Assembly (NCBI GenBank): GCA_948766235.1
Contig: CAQCFX010000015.1
Coordinates: forward strand, 1 to 31,281
Length of the DNA: 31,281 bases
Direction: 5' to 3'
Origin: an uncultured Oscillospiraceae bacterium
GTDB taxonomy: Bacteria > Bacillota > Clostridia > Oscillospirales > Oscillospiraceae
The number at the start of each line of letters is the position of its first letter. The first letter of the stretch is position 1. Position numbers and translations under genes: made by a program. Of the stretch, positions 14,396 to 21,363 are shown in pieces. The notes beneath the pieces are model-generated. The model did not search any database and was not told where the DNA came from. It was given only the letters and a program-made list of their open reading frames with translations.

Positions 14396-15568
14396 ATGGA
14401 CGAGCAAAAACAGCAAAAAAAGCCACCCAAAAAGCTGCCCCGCTTTTTCACGCGGCTGATTGCCACCTTGGTGGTGCTGGCGGTCTTTCTGGCGCTGGTA
14501 ATCATGGTGGCCTTTCGGGACCGGCTGAATATGGACAGCATCAAGCGATATTTCACCTACCTCTCCCTCACCCGCAGCGACAGCGGCCAGGCGGAGGCCT
14601 TCGCCTATGACGGCGATTTGAGCGATACCTTCGCCGTGCTGGACGGAGACCTGCTGGTGTGCTCCCGCAACGCCATCTCCCTATACTCCGGCAGCGGCAC
14701 TCAGTATATCAACCAGTCGGTGAGCATGACAAATCCGGTGGTCAATACCAACGGCTCTCTGGCGGTGGTGTACGACGCAGGCGGGTCTTCCCTGTACATA
14801 CTGGGCCAGCGCTCGCTGGTGTGGTCCACCGATCAGCTGGAGCCCATCCTGTCCGCACGGCTTAACCGCAGCGGCCAGCTCACCGTGGCCACCCAGGCCA
14901 GCGGCTACCGGGGGACGGTCACCGTATACGACGCGTCCTACTCCCCCGTGATGAGCATCAGCCTCTCCTCCGCCTTTGTGATGGACGCCGCTTTGTCCGA
15001 CAACGGGCACACCCTGGCCACCCTCACCGTAGGGCAGAGCGGCGGCGCTTTTGACACCGGCTTGTCCCTGTATACCATGACCTACTCCAACGGCACCTAT
15101 CAGCCCGACGCGGCCTGCTCCCTGGGCAGCGGCGTGGTGCTGGATATGCGCCACACCAGCTCCGCGGTATGGACCTTGAGCGACCGGGGGCTGGCAATCA
15201 CCAATCACGACGGACAGACCATATCTGCCGACTGGTCGGACCGGTACCTGCGGCGGTACACCCTCAGCGGCGACGGCTTCGCCCTGGCCCTGCTGGGCAA
15301 GTACCACGCGGGCAGCCAGGCGGAACTTTGGGTCATCAATCAGCAGGGCCAGCGGCAGGCTCTTCAGCTCAACGAGCAGGTGATGTCCATCGCCGCGGCG
15401 GGGCGCTACCTTGCCGTGCTCACCGGCGACCGGCTGGACATCTACACCGACCAGCTGGAGCTTTACAGTACGCTGAAGGGCACCCGGGGAGCCCGCACCG
15501 TCCTGCTCATGCCGGACGGCTCCGCCATCCTGGTTTCGGCGGACAGCGCGGGATTCTATATCCCCTGA
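14396..15568 (+). CDS. DUF5711-family membrane-anchored beta-propeller-like protein
   Basis: 390 residues. A basic, Lys/Gln-rich N-terminus is followed by one transmembrane helix (about 22-43), then an extracytoplasmic domain of about 340 residues made of repeated short beta-strand units (for example LAVVYDAGGSSLYIL, LAVLTGDRLDIYT, AILVSADSAGFYI), as in a beta-propeller. This matches DUF5711 proteins, common in Clostridia and of unknown function, probably a cell-surface scaffold. The start is 13 bases after the GNAT gene, with an AACGGGGG site. Confidence 0.7.
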   Translation: MDEQKQQKKPPKKLPRFFTRLIATLVVLAVFLALVIMVAFRDRLNMDSIKRYFTYLSLTRSDSGQAEAFAYDGDLSDTFAVLDGDLLVCSRNAISLYSGSGTQYINQSVSMTNPVVNTNGSLAVVYDAGGSSLYILGQRSLVWSTDQLEPILSARLNRSGQLTVATQASGYRGTVTVYDASYSPVMSISLSSAFVMDAALSDNGHTLATLTVGQSGGAFDTGLSLYTMTYSNGTYQPDAACSLGSGVVLDMRHTSSAVWTLSDRGLAITNHDGQTISADWSDRYLRRYTLSGDGFALALLGKYHAGSQAELWVINQQGQRQALQLNEQVMSIAAAGRYLAVLTGDRLDIYTDQLELYSTLKGTRGARTVLLMPDGSAILVSADSAGFYIP

Positions 15569-15612
15569 GCCTTTACTGCACTCCGCGCCTGCCGCGGAGA
15601 AAGGAGGAGCGT

Positions 15613-16290
15613 ATGCCATATCTATTTGACATACTCATTGTCGTGCTGCTGGTCTTTTTCGCCTGGCGGGGCGCGTCCAAGGGGCTTATCCTGTCCCTGT
15701 GCGGCCTGGCGGCCGTGGCGGTGGCCTTTTTCGGGGCGCAGTTCCTGTCGGAGCAATTCTGCGCCCCGGTGGCCAACATCATCCGCCCCATCATCGCCCA
15801 AAGCTTCCGGGGGGTGGAGCCGGAGCCCGCCGCCTCCGAAGGGGAGACGGCAGCCTCCTACACGCTGGAACAGCTGCTCGACAGCATCCAGGAGGAGGGG
15901 CTGTTTGAGGGCTTCTCCGACTTTCTGGAGCAGGGCGTGGCCAACGACAGCGTGGCGCAGAGCCCTCTGTCCCCGTTGGACGCCCTGGCGGGCTATCTGT
16001 CTGAGGGCATCGCCCGGGCGCTGCTGTTCGGCCTTGTGTTTCTGGTCATCCTGCTGGCCTGGTTTTTGCTCAGCCATGCCCTGGACCTGGCGTTTCACCT
16101 GCCCATCCTGGCGGAGGTAAACACAGCGGGCGGATTGATTGTGGGACTAATCAAGGGCGGGCTTCTTACGATTGTGCTGGTGTGGCTGGGCCAGCTGGCC
16201 GGCGTCGTCCCCAGCGACCCCGCTACCCCCGTGCTCTCCTTGTTCACCGTCAACCGTTTGAGCGAGCTGCTCATGGACCTGTCCGGCTGA
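15613..16290 (+). CDS. CvpA-family membrane protein
   Basis: 225 residues with four transmembrane helices. It has the CvpA opening (DILIVVLLVFFAWRGASKGL) with the G-x-x-K/R-G turn and the C-terminal pair (ALDLAFHLPILAEVNTAGGL, LIVGLIKGGLLTIVLVWL). CvpA-like proteins were named for colicin V production, but their general role in envelope integrity is unclear. A strong AAAGGAGGAG site selects ATG 15613. A 45-residue acidic, Pro/Glu-rich loop (about 65-110) is longer than in short family members. Confidence 0.88.
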   Translation: MPYLFDILIVVLLVFFAWRGASKGLILSLCGLAAVAVAFFGAQFLSEQFCAPVANIIRPIIAQSFRGVEPEPAASEGETAASYTLEQLLDSIQEEGLFEGFSDFLEQGVANDSVAQSPLSPLDALAGYLSEGIARALLFGLVFLVILLAWFLLSHALDLAFHLPILAEVNTAGGLIVGLIKGGLLTIVLVWLGQLAGVVPSDPATPVLSLFTVNRLSELLMDLSG

Positions 16291-16440
16291 AAGCCGACGC
16301 GCTGCCAGCGATATGAAGCCGGCGAACGATTTCCCACGGCACGTGAAAATTACCACTCTAAAATTCATGACGTGTTCATATTTATCTGATATGGTACTGC
16401 AAACACCCCTGCGAGAACTTTTCTCCCTGAAAGGAGCGAT

Positions 16441-19011
16441 ATGATGCGCCCAACCATGTGTACCCGCTGCCACAAAAATGTGGCGGTGATTTTCATAACC
16501 AAGATTGAGGGCAGCGAGACCAAGAACGAGGGTTTGTGCCTGAAATGCGCCCGGGAGCTTGGCATCAAGCCGGTGGACGACATGATGAAAAAAATGGGCA
16601 TCTCCGACGAGGACCTGGAGTCCATCTCCACCGAAATGATGTCCGCCTTCGGCGGCGCGGAGGAGGCCGAGGGCCTGTCCCCCGCCGCTGACGACGAGCA
16701 GCAGGACAGCGACGACGGCGAGGAGGATGAGGGCCGCACCGCCACCTTTCCCTTCCTGAGCAAGCTGTTCGGCGCCTCGTCGGACAGCGCTCCTGACCGT
16801 GACCCAACCCAGCGGGGCGGCGCGGCCAAGGAGGACAAAACCGCCGCCAAAACCGAACGGAACCAGGGTCAAAAGCGCAAATTCCTGGAAAACTACTGCA
16901 TTTCCCTCACCCGCAAGGCCCATGAGGGCAAGCTGGACCGCATTGTGGGCCGCCATAGCGAGATTGAGCGCACCATCCAGATTTTGAACCGCAGGCAGAA
17001 GAACAACCCCTGCCTGATTGGCGACCCCGGCGTAGGCAAAACCGCCATCGCCGAGGGCTTGGCCCAGCGCATCTACGACCGGGACGTGCCCTATAAGCTG
17101 CTGGATAAGGAGGTCTATCTGCTGGACCTCACCGCCCTGGTGGCGGGCACCCAGTTCCGCGGCCAGTTTGAAAGCCGCATGAAGGGCCTGATTGACGAGG
17201 TAAAGAAGCTGGGCAATATCATCCTGGTCATCGATGAGGTCCACTCCATTGTGGGCGCGGGGGACGCGGAGGGCTCCATGAACGCCGCCAATATCCTCAA
17301 GCCCGCCCTGAGCCGGGGGGAGATTCAGGTCATCGGGGCCACTACCCTGACCGAGTACCGCAAGTACATTGAGAAGGACTCCGCCCTGGAGCGCCGGTTC
17401 CAGCCCGTCATCGTGGAGGAGCCGTCCATTGACGATTCCGTGGAGATTCTCAAGGGCATCGCCCCCTACTACGAATCCTTCCACCATGTCACCATCAGCC
17501 CGGACATCTGCCGCCAGGCGGTGACCATGAGCGAGCGGTACATCACCGACCGCTACCTCCCCGACAAGGCCATTGACCTCATCGACGAGGCGTCCTCCGA
17601 CGTGAACCTGCACAACAAGGACCTGGCGCGGCTGGCCGAGATTGACAAAGAGCTGGCCGACTACGCCAAGGAGATGGAGGTGGTGCTGGCCTCCACCGGC
17701 GCCCAGAACGACCCCAAGCTTCAGGAGCTGCAAAAGCAGGAGCAGCGCCTTCAGCGCCAACGGGACACCCTGGAGATGGCGGTGAACCGGGACGACGCCG
17801 AGGCCCCCAACCGGGACGACCCCGCCTTCCAGGACCGGCAGGAGGGCCGGCGCAAGCAGATTGCCGAGCTCACCGACAAGCTGGCCGTGGTCACGACGGA
17901 AAAACAGGCGGTGCAGTCCGCCGCCAACGAGAGGGCCTATCAGCGCCTTGCCGAGCTGAAAAGCCGTCAGGCCCAGCTCACCGGAGAGCGGGACGCGCTG
18001 TGTGCCAAGGGCGATCCCCCCCTCACTGCCGCCCATCTGGCCCGGGTGATTGAGCTGTGGATCAAAATTCCCGCCACCTCCATCCAGGAGCAGGAGTTTG
18101 AGCGCCTGGCCAAGCTGGACCAGCGCCTGAAGGAGCACATTGTGGGCCAGGACGACGCGGTAAACGCCGTATCCAACGCCATCCGGCGGGGCCGGGTGGG
18201 CATCTCCGCCAAGCACAAGCCGGTGAGCTTTATCTTCGTGGGTTCCACCGGCGTGGGCAAGACGGAGCTGGTGAAGCGCCTGGCCGCCGACCTGTTCTCC
18301 TCCCCCGAGTCTCTCATCCGGCTGGACATGAGCGAGTTTATGGAAAAGCACTCCGTCTCCCGGATTATCGGCTCCCCTCCGGGGTATGTGGGCTATGACG
18401 ACGCGGGCCAGCTCACCGAAAAAATCCGCCGCAAGCCCTACTGCGTGGTGCTGTTCGACGAGATTGAAAAAGCACACCCCGACGTGCTCAACGTGCTGCT
18501 GCAAATCCTGGACGACGGGCACATCTCCGACGCCCACGGCAAGGTGGTCAACTTCGAGAACACCGTCATTGTCATGACCTCCAACGCGGGCAGCGAGATT
18601 AAGGGCGGCTCTCTGGGCTTTGACCGCTCCCCCAACCAGCTGGGGAAGGAGAAGGCCATGAAGGGGCTGGAGAGCTTCCTGCGGCCCGAGTTCATCAACC
18701 GGGTGGATGAGATTGTCTACTTCAACCAGCTCACCGAGGACAATTTCAAGGCCATCGCCCGGATTATGCTCTCCGAGCTGGACAGCGTGATGAAGGAGAA
18801 AAATATCGTGTTCTCCTATGACGACACGGTGCTGGACTACCTGGTGAAGAAGTCCTACTCCGCGGCCTATGGAGCGCGGAACCTGCGCCGGCAGATTCAG
18901 AAGGACCTGGAGGACCCCATCGCCGCCAAGCTCATCCAGCGGTACGCCGACCCGGTCACCATGGTCAGCCTGTCCGCCGACGGAGAGAACCTGAACATCA
19001 CCACCGATTAA
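16441..19011 (+). CDS. ClpE-like Clp/Hsp100 AAA+ unfoldase with N-terminal zinc finger
   Basis: 856 residues. The N-terminus is a four-cysteine zinc finger (Cys7/Cys10 and Cys33/Cys36, McsA-like) instead of the Clp_N repeat domain, as in ClpE. An acidic linker (about 45-140) follows. AAA1 has Walker A GDPGVGKT (194-201) and Walker B ILVIDEVH (Glu266). A long coiled-coil middle domain (about 395-535) precedes AAA2, with Walker A GSTGVGKT (601-608), Walker B VVLFDEIEK (Glu674), MTSNAGSE, and LGF (725-727) at the ClpP-docking loop position. It should feed unfolded proteins to ClpP and is typically induced by heat. No CIRCE or clear CtsR operator is seen in the 150 bases upstream. Start at ATG 16441 or 16444; AAAGGAG suits either. 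Confidence 0.88.
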   Translation: MMRPTMCTRCHKNVAVIFITKIEGSETKNEGLCLKCARELGIKPVDDMMKKMGISDEDLESISTEMMSAFGGAEEAEGLSPAADDEQQDSDDGEEDEGRTATFPFLSKLFGASSDSAPDRDPTQRGGAAKEDKTAAKTERNQGQKRKFLENYCISLTRKAHEGKLDRIVGRHSEIERTIQILNRRQKNNPCLIGDPGVGKTAIAEGLAQRIYDRDVPYKLLDKEVYLLDLTALVAGTQFRGQFESRMKGLIDEVKKLGNIILVIDEVHSIVGAGDAEGSMNAANILKPALSRGEIQVIGATTLTEYRKYIEKDSALERRFQPVIVEEPSIDDSVEILKGIAPYYESFHHVTISPDICRQAVTMSERYITDRYLPDKAIDLIDEASSDVNLHNKDLARLAEIDKELADYAKEMEVVLASTGAQNDPKLQELQKQEQRLQRQRDTLEMAVNRDDAEAPNRDDPAFQDRQEGRRKQIAELTDKLAVVTTEKQAVQSAANERAYQRLAELKSRQAQLTGERDALCAKGDPPLTAAHLARVIELWIKIPATSIQEQEFERLAKLDQRLKEHIVGQDDAVNAVSNAIRRGRVGISAKHKPVSFIFVGSTGVGKTELVKRLAADLFSSPESLIRLDMSEFMEKHSVSRIIGSPPGYVGYDDAGQLTEKIRRKPYCVVLFDEIEKAHPDVLNVLLQILDDGHISDAHGKVVNFENTVIVMTSNAGSEIKGGSLGFDRSPNQLGKEKAMKGLESFLRPEFINRVDEIVYFNQLTEDNFKAIARIMLSELDSVMKEKNIVFSYDDTVLDYLVKKSYSAAYGARNLRRQIQKDLEDPIAAKLIQRYADPVTMVSLSADGENLNITTD

Positions 19012-19014
19012 AAA

Positions 19015-19060
19015 GCGCAAGACAGGGGCCTGGGCCCATTGCCCAGGCCCCTGTCTGCGC
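19015..19060. other. Long hairpin between the unfoldase and phosphatase genes
   Basis: A 20-bp stem (5+15 bp with one bulged A, loop CCATT) begins four bases after the unfoldase stop. On the plus strand GGAGAGGAGG, the next ribosome binding site, follows with no T-run; on the minus strand TTTTTAA follows, so it can terminate minus-strand transcripts. In the plus direction it may be an inefficient terminator or mRNA-stabilising element between two cistrons. Confidence 0.7.
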
Positions 19061-19078
19061 GGAGAGGAGGGAATCACA

Positions 19079-19660
19079 ATGACCCACGTATACTTTGTCC
19101 GCCATGCCGAACCAAACTGCCAAAATCACGATGACACCCTGCGGGAACTCACCCCCAAGGGGCTGGCCGACCGAGCGCTGGTGACGGACTACCTGCGGGA
19201 CAAGGGGATCCATGCGGTGCTCTCCAGCCCCTACAGGCGGGCGGTGGACACCGTGGCCCCGCTGGCGGACGCCCTGGGCTTGACGATAGAGACCGTGGAC
19301 GGCTTCCGGGAACGAGCCGTGGGCGATTGGGTTGAGGACTTTGGCGGCTACTCACAGCGGCAGTGGGCCGATTTCAACTATAAGCTGTCCCATGGTGAGT
19401 CGTTGAGGGAGGTGCAGGAGCGGAACCTCAAAGCGTTGGATGAGGTATTGGAACGGTTTGGGGAGCAGGCAGTGGCGATTGGCTCCCACGGCACGGCGCT
19501 GTCCACCCTCATCCACCACTTCCGGCCTGGGTTTGGCTATGCGGGCTTTGACCGCATCCGGCCTGTTATGCCCTGGATTGTCCACTTTACATTTGACGGC
19601 CGCGTATGCGTTGGCGTGGAGGAACATGATGTTTTCACCGGGAAAACCAGCAAAATTTAA
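19079..19660 (+). CDS. Histidine phosphatase family protein (phosphoglycerate-mutase-like)
   Basis: 193 residues. The catalytic RHAEP with phospho-accepting His9, general acid Glu78 (GFRER), and second His137 (GSHGTALS) are all in place. SSPYRRAVDT supplies the phosphate-binding Arg. The substrate cannot be told; broad-specificity sugar-phosphate or nucleotide phosphatase activity is usual. GGAGAGGAGG site, ATG 19079, right after the hairpin that follows the unfoldase. Confidence 0.92.
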   Translation: MTHVYFVRHAEPNCQNHDDTLRELTPKGLADRALVTDYLRDKGIHAVLSSPYRRAVDTVAPLADALGLTIETVDGFRERAVGDWVEDFGGYSQRQWADFNYKLSHGESLREVQERNLKALDEVLERFGEQAVAIGSHGTALSTLIHHFRPGFGYAGFDRIRPVMPWIVHFTFDGRVCVGVEEHDVFTGKTSKI

Positions 19661-19695
19661 AACCCTGGGGCCGCGCGGCCCCAGGGTTCTTTTTA
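19661..19695. terminator. Bidirectional intrinsic terminator
   Basis: A 12-bp perfect stem (AACCCTGGGGCC / GGCCCCAGGGTT), loop GCGC, followed by CTTTTTAT; the opposite side (TTTAAATTTT on the minus strand) is also U-rich. It serves both the phosphatase and the convergent peptidase gene. Confidence 0.9.
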
Positions 19696-20409
19696 TAGTG
19701 GAATCACTTCTCCTTCGTGGCTGATCTGGGTGAGTATGCCGTCCTGAATGAGGTACGCTTCGCCCCGCAGCTCCTCCCTGCCGTCCCGGCCCAGGATGTA
19801 GCTTCCGTCCACAATGGCGTAGATTTTCCGCCCCATGCTGTCGGGCAGCAGGCTGCTCTCCAGGGTGGGCAGGCCGTCCACCACCTCGTACCGGGTGTCC
19901 TGGAAGTGGGGGAAGATCATATGCCTGGTCAGCCCCAGGCCGGGATAGAACCGCCGGTAGCCGGGGTCGATGGCCTCGCCCTCCTCCTCCGGCGGGGCGT
20001 ATACCAGCTCCTCGCAGTTCATGGTGCCCGCACTGATGCCCATCACCACGCCGTCAAAGCCCGCCAAATGCTCCCGCAGAGCGATGTCCTGGAAAAACGC
20101 GTTTTGCGTGGGGACGTGCCCGCCCGCCAGAATGAGCAGGTCCGCCCCCGCCACCAGCGCCGCGCACTGCCCCGCGTTCCTTCCGTCCAGCACCTGATAG
20201 TCGGCAAATCGGAACCCCGTCAGCTCAAAGCCGGTGCGGATATCTCCGGCAAACCGCTCGGTCCGCTCCGTATTGCCGGGGTCGGAGGCGATGAAAACCG
20301 CCCGGCACGGGTCGGGCAGCGCCTTGCGCAGCTCGTCCACAAAGCCGTTGGCCGGGTTCAACGCCGGGGAATCGGGCAGACAGGAACTGCTGGTGAGAAA
20401 ATAGGTCAT
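19693..20409 (-). CDS. Peptidase S51-family (dipeptidase E-like / cyanophycinase-like) protein
   Basis: 238 residues with the S51 nucleophile elbow GISAG (Ser126), the preceding GGH turn (LILAGGHVPTQ), and a likely catalytic His in the LTRHMIFPHFQ segment. The fold is that of class I glutamine amidotransferases with Ser replacing Cys. Relatives cleave Asp-X dipeptides or cyanophycin; the substrate here is not determinable. ATG 20409 gives family-typical length; the nearest GAGAGG is about a dozen bases away, so initiation may be weak. The stop lies against the terminator. Confidence 0.88.
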   Translation of the reverse strand: MTYFLTSSSCLPDSPALNPANGFVDELRKALPDPCRAVFIASDPGNTERTERFAGDIRTGFELTGFRFADYQVLDGRNAGQCAALVAGADLLILAGGHVPTQNAFFQDIALREHLAGFDGVVMGISAGTMNCEELVYAPPEEEGEAIDPGYRRFYPGLGLTRHMIFPHFQDTRYEVVDGLPTLESSLLPDSMGRKIYAIVDGSYILGRDGREELRGEAYLIQDGILTQISHEGEVIPL

Positions 20410-20790
20410 AAGAAATTCACCATACCTCTCTTATTCACGCCCTGCCTGTTCGCGACGCGCGGCTGTCTCGCCTTCGGCTCGGTCGGCGTTGGACGCGTGC
20501 CACCGGCACTCAGCGCCCTCCGACTCGGGCTGGTCTTGGGCCGCTGCGCGGCCCTGCGCTCACCCTCGCTCCGGTCCATCCGCGCTGCTACAATGGCTCA
20601 GACGCTACTGTTCTTTTTCGGCTCTTTTTTCTTACAATTTTAAGAACGCTGATTCAGCCTTAATCAATGTTATATAGTTTCAAGCATTTTCAGCGTTCTG
20701 TTACCGTTATCGATATAGTTTCATGTAGTTGAAAACTGTTGCGATTGTGTACTGGATTGTGTACCACCTTAGCAGAAATAAACTATAGCA
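20410..20790. other. Gene-free 381-base region: GC-rich patterned block, then AT-rich repeat block
   Basis: Two unlike parts. About 20440-20625 is GC-rich with a repetitive GCTCGG/CGAGCC-like texture and a hairpin GGGCCGC-TGC-GCGGCCC (20538-20554); it codes nothing convincing. About 20636-20770 is AT-rich and contains a 10-bp perfect inverted repeat (AGAACGCTGA 20643-20652 with TCAGCGTTCT 20690-20699) and an 11-bp direct repeat ATATAGTTTCA (20672-20682 and 20713-20723). The switch of base composition marks the left side of a probably acquired islet. Confidence 0.6.
20745..20766 (+). repeat. Left copy of a flanking 22-bp direct repeat
   Basis: Pattern TTGTGTACT, five variable bases, GTGTACCA; two GTGTAC boxes start 12 bases apart. 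It matches the copy at 21261-21282 at 17 of 22 positions. The pair brackets the AT-rich single-gene islet. Confidence 0.6.
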
Positions 20791-21228
20791 TTATAATGCA
20801 GCTCTTACTTTTCCAATAAAATCTTCTGTAACATATCTTATAGACGGGACATGGATAAAAATTACATGACAATTACATTTTCTTAGCATATACCAATAGG
20901 CTTCGTTACATAAGGATTGGATTGGCGTATTCCCTATATTAGTAATAATTCCGTTTTGATTCAACTTCATTGCAATCGAATCCACATTCACAGTTGAATA
21001 CAAGTACACCTCATCTCTTTGGGCAACGCAATCTATTCTTATACTCCCCTTTAGATTTTTGTCTAACCCAAACATATAGACTAAATCATATGTACGATTG
21101 ATATTGTCAATATCTTTCTTCAACCCGCCGTATGAATTTGTCAAAAACAATTTATCGCCGTTAAGATTTCTTACGATTTTATTAGATGAATTGCCGTTCC
21201 CCTTAAAAGCAACGTATAAAACAGGCAC
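20791..21228 (-). CDS. Divergent pyroglutamyl-peptidase I (C15)-like protein, short
   Basis: 145 residues, against about 200-215 for peptidase C15. Recognisable C15 landmarks in order: N-terminal strand and FKGNGNSSNKIV (cf. F-x-P-F-G...N-S); YDLVYMFGLDKNLKGSIRID, corresponding to the D-x-V-x-x-x-G-x-A/D...I-x-x-E segment but with Asp66 where the catalytic Glu is expected; SLCNEAYWYML with Cys107; and VIFIHVPS with His126. The Cys-His pair is kept. GTG 21228 with CGAGGT seven bases upstream is the likely start; an in-frame TAG lies just above. Base composition and codon use are strikingly AT-rich compared with all neighbours, indicating horizontal acquisition. Activity on pyroglutamyl peptides is uncertain. 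Confidence 0.65.
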   Translation of the reverse strand: MPVLYVAFKGNGNSSNKIVRNLNGDKLFLTNSYGGLKKDIDNINRTYDLVYMFGLDKNLKGSIRIDCVAQRDEVYLYSTVNVDSIAMKLNQNGIITNIGNTPIQSLCNEAYWYMLRKCNCHVIFIHVPSIRYVTEDFIGKVRAAL

Positions 21229-21260
21229 TTGTTTACCTCGCTAAATCCCAATTTGGGAAC

Positions 21261-21282
21261 TTGTGTACTTTGAAGTGTACCA
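21261..21282 (+). repeat. Right copy of a flanking 22-bp direct repeat
   Basis: TTGTGTACT, five variable bases, GTGTACCA, with GTGTAC at 21263-21268 and 21275-21280, in the same orientation and 12-bp spacing as the copy at 20745-20766. Confidence 0.6.
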
Positions 21283-21285
21283 AGC

Positions 21286-21333
21286 GCCGCCCGAACCTAT
21301 AAAACCGTTGCAACGCAAATTGGTTCGGGCGGC
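21286..21333. terminator. Inverted repeat downstream of icd, possible terminator
   Basis: A 12-bp perfect stem (GCCGCCCGAACC 21286-21297 with GGTTCGGGCGGC 21322-21333) around a 24-base loop that itself holds the palindrome CGTTGCAACG. It lies 30 bases past the icd stop. No T-run follows on the minus strand, so termination is uncertain; it could equally belong to the end of the inserted islet. Confidence 0.45.
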
Positions 21334-21363
21334 TGATACCTTTAACTTTCAAGAAAAAGAAAC

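Noticed and set aside
16291..16440. CIRCE or CtsR operator upstream of the unfoldase gene
   Set aside because: No TTAGCACTC/GAGTGCTAA dyad and no tandem GGTCAAA heptads are present; no convincing -35/-10 pair could be assigned either.
16147..19077. Open frame of 976 codons on the minus strand opposite the unfoldase gene
   Set aside because: It mirrors the high-GC codon bias of the real ClpE-like gene on the plus strand and shows no family motifs; a codon-position shadow.
20700..20790. Fragment of a recombinase C-terminus (minus-strand frame reading VVHNPVHNRNSFQL...)
   Set aside because: A short in-frame run closed by stops on both sides; no Arg/His/Tyr recombinase motif can be seen, so a pseudogene cannot be supported.
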